22,707 bases of DNA from Elysia marginata (lineage: Eukaryota > Mollusca > Gastropoda > Plakobranchidae): contig BMAT01007234.1 of the NCBI GenBank assembly GCA_019649035.1, forward strand, positions 264,967-287,673, read 5' to 3'. Below the pieces are notes generated by a model. It saw only the letters and a program-made list of their open reading frames with translations, was not told the origin of the DNA and made no database searches. The translations under genes and the position numbers were made by a program. Shown here one piece after another: positions 20,654 through 22,707 of the stretch. Position 1 is the first letter of the stretch; every line of letters starts with the position of its first letter.

Positions 20654-22015
20654 CTGCACAGAGAAAAGAAACGACATTGTTTTTAATTACGTGGAAATGT
20701 AGAGTTGTGAGTGATAATCATTTCCATTTATGATACGGGGGAGGAGAGGCACACAGGAAAGGTAAAGCAAGGAGGGACAGCGTTGGTTGGGCATGGTTGG
20801 ATCTCACAAGATTTCATAATAGCATTGAGAAACGCCACACCTCATCACCTTATTCAAACGCGACAAATAACGCCTAAAAGAGGGCAGTATTGCTCCTGTT
20901 AAAGATATTAAGATAGTGTGTCCCATACATTTCACGTGGCCGCCGAGTTGAAAGGATTGGCGACGTCACGTAAAAAGCAAAGTCATCTTGACGCCAAGAT
21001 CTGTCTGGTGGTTTGATTCATTTGATCTAATATTGTTAGGGCCAAACACAGAAAGGGCCTTTTTTTTTCTTCTTTGTAACCTGCCTGTAAGGAAGGCGTG
21101 GTCAGACAGATAAGGACGTGCTGCCGTGCAATTTGTCAAAGACAACATGCATGTTTTAACTTTGATGAAGTGGAACTCATAAACTTTGGAACCAAGACAA
21201 AAAAAAAAGAAACCGGATATCCAAGAAAAATAGACATGTTGAAAGAATTTGGTTTCTCGCTCTCTTACCCGCGTTTACGAGATTATATACTGAAACAACA
21301 TAAATTTGATCGTACTGACATAGGAACTGGGAAATAAGCGGTTTGCAAATTTATAGAAGTGTTTTTTTCCCTTCTTTTTAAAGTAAGCGACGGGTGCATG
21401 TGTTAGAATTGCTGGTAAATGTAAGGTCCTCATGTCTATAAAATGGGGGAAATGACCGATGGTCATTTTAAACAGGAAATGGAGATTGCCTAAACAAAAA
21501 CTGCAACGTGGGTTTAATGGTTCCTATTTAGAGCTTCCTTTGTGTAACAACATTCACGTTCATTGAACCCTTTGAAGTCAACATAAACCAGACAACAAAA
21601 CACCCACACGTCCGCCGGGAGGAAAATATGACTTTGTAAAATGAGACTGTCATATCAACCAAGACAAAACGCGGTCCCAATAATTAGAAGTCAACGATTC
21701 CTGTCGATCTGCGCTGAGTCAGTGCCACACACAGTGCATTCGCGGCGGTGCGAGCTTCGCATGCATGATTGAATAGCTACATTGTCTCCCAATCATTCGC
21801 CTCCTTTAAATCTCCTGCATGGCATAAGCAAAATCAGCGCTAGCCATTTTATTGTACTTTTACCGTGGTATGTTTGTCAGCGTAGGTTTTCAGTCTTAAA
21901 GTTTGGAAGCCCTGAGTGGAAACACAACAGCAGTACCGGTAGCTAAAAAGTACGAGTATTAAGTACATGCATGTTTAAATGTTTTATGGTCTCCCGGACC
22001 TATGATGCAGTAAAT

Positions 22016-22039
22016 GGAGGGAGGGAGGGAGAGAGAGAG
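22016..22039. repeat. (GGGA)n/(GA)n purine tract
   Basis: GGAGGGAGGGAGGGAGAGAG-type simple sequence. Confidence 0.85.
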
Positions 22040-22611
22040 CGTTCATAAGATACTATGCTTTTACAGTGCCGACCTAAGCTTATTCGTTACATACAGTTGG
22101 AGATTTGAGGGGGAGAGGAGAGGGTGTCGTAGAAGAGGCAAATAGCTTTAAACCAACAAGTACATTAATGCCAACTGACTTTTCACAAAAAGCTATGTTG
22201 AACTCCATTCAAAAGGCTAAACCGCAAAGCATTAGCAACCTCATAAAAAAGCAATCACGGTTAAGTCTACTTGTGTTTCACTATGGTGTTTGGGTGATCG
22301 ATAGGGCGTTGTAACAAAGAAGCTAGAGAGTGGTCTAAAGAGGATTGGGATGGGGGTATACAAGGGGTGGGGCGTGATCTGTCAATCGATGCAGGGCTTA
22401 CTGGGAGACTCCCTGAAACCAGTGGCTGCCTAACTGACCACTCGGACACCAGGCTTAACAGCCAGTCATTATTCTCTGACCATAGGTCACTCACGCAAGG
22501 ATGGATTGGTTTCCCCATGCCTCCCAGAAGCCATCCCTGAATGAGCCAAAAGGGTTGAGGCACTCACCTTGGTGTGAAGCGATTTTATTCTTAGTACTTT
22601 TCAGACCCCCC

Positions 22612-22677
22612 ATACCGTAATAAAAGGAGGATTACTACAATGGTATACCGTAATAAAAAGAGGATTACTACAATGGG
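22612..22677. repeat. Two-copy 33-bp tandem duplication
   Basis: Positions 22612-22644 and 22645-22677 are the same 33-bp unit (beginning ATACCGTAATAAAA), differing at the 15th and last bases. It is a young direct duplication or the start of a minisatellite at the window edge. Confidence 0.9.
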
Positions 22678-22707
22678 TCCCATGTGGAAAATGTTTTTTT
22701 GTTTCTT

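Larger units (their letters stand above)
20654..22707 (-). other. Dl: Sequence upstream of the DSL exon, no N-terminal exon found
   Basis: This should be intron, because exon W1 begins with a split codon. I looked on the minus strand for the conserved WPGTFSLI.EAW and C.CLK features of the MNNL region and found none. An isolated good donor (ACCAAG|GTGAGT at 22568/22567) lies near the edge in the right phase, but the codons before it do not resemble Delta. A 98-codon minus-strand frame at 22267-22563 is unrecognised. Confidence 0.6.

Noticed and set aside
22568..22625. Possible exon ending ACCAAG|GTGAGT upstream of the DSL exon, in the required phase
   Set aside because: The frame before it meets a stop after about 20 codons, no pyrimidine-rich acceptor is present and the peptide (…TKNKIASHQ) has no Delta likeness. 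Probably a chance donor.

Overview
The window is animal genomic DNA, AT-rich with long GT–AG introns, CT/GA microsatellites and short mobile-element relics. It is dominated by one gene on the minus strand: a Notch ligand of the Delta class (Dl/DLL). The protein has a DSL domain, nine EGF repeats, one transmembrane helix, a roughly 308-residue cytoplasmic tail and a C-terminal ...LATEV PDZ ligand. Nine EGF repeats (the number in fly Delta), the absence of a Jagged-type cysteine-rich domain, a degenerate tRNA-derived SINE of a kind I associate with snail genomes, and the repeat content point to a lophotrochozoan, most likely a gastropod mollusc. The organism is an inference; the gene identity is secure.

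Layout, read 5' to 3' on the minus strand. From 22707 to 20654 is intron or upstream sequence in which I find no N-terminal (signal peptide/MNNL) exon, so the gene is 5'-incomplete here. Seven coding exons follow: W1 20653-20390 (DSL), W2 13327-13267 (61-nt mini-exon, first half of EGF1), W3 8144-8014 (rest of EGF1, EGF2), W4 7787-7618 (EGF3, first part of EGF4), W5 7412-7199 (rest of EGF4, EGF5, start of EGF6), W6 5714-4394 (rest of EGF6, EGF7-9, membrane helix, most of the tail), and W7 1714-1423 (tail end and stop). The 3' UTR runs to about 700. All junctions are GT-AG and the phases agree through all seven exons, giving 2,453 nt of CDS and 816 residues after the first split codon. The mini-exon is hidden in a 12-kb region, is too short to stand out as an open frame, and was found by searching for the missing half of EGF1.

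The introns hold a near-perfect 104-bp inverted repeat with TA flanks (14777-14995, a palindromic MITE-like element), a degenerate tRNA-type SINE (about 17165-17345), long CT/GA tracts, one 45-base assembly gap (12180-12224) and a GC-rich open stretch of unknown nature (10327-10650). I find no second convincing protein-coding gene, tRNA, rRNA or CRISPR array.

Functionally, the window encodes the membrane-anchored signal-sending partner of Notch. DSL and EGF1-3 form the receptor-binding arm, EGF6-9 carry calcium-binding and Asp/Asn-hydroxylation signatures, and the tail carries NxxN sequences and a PDZ ligand suited to endocytosis and scaffold binding.
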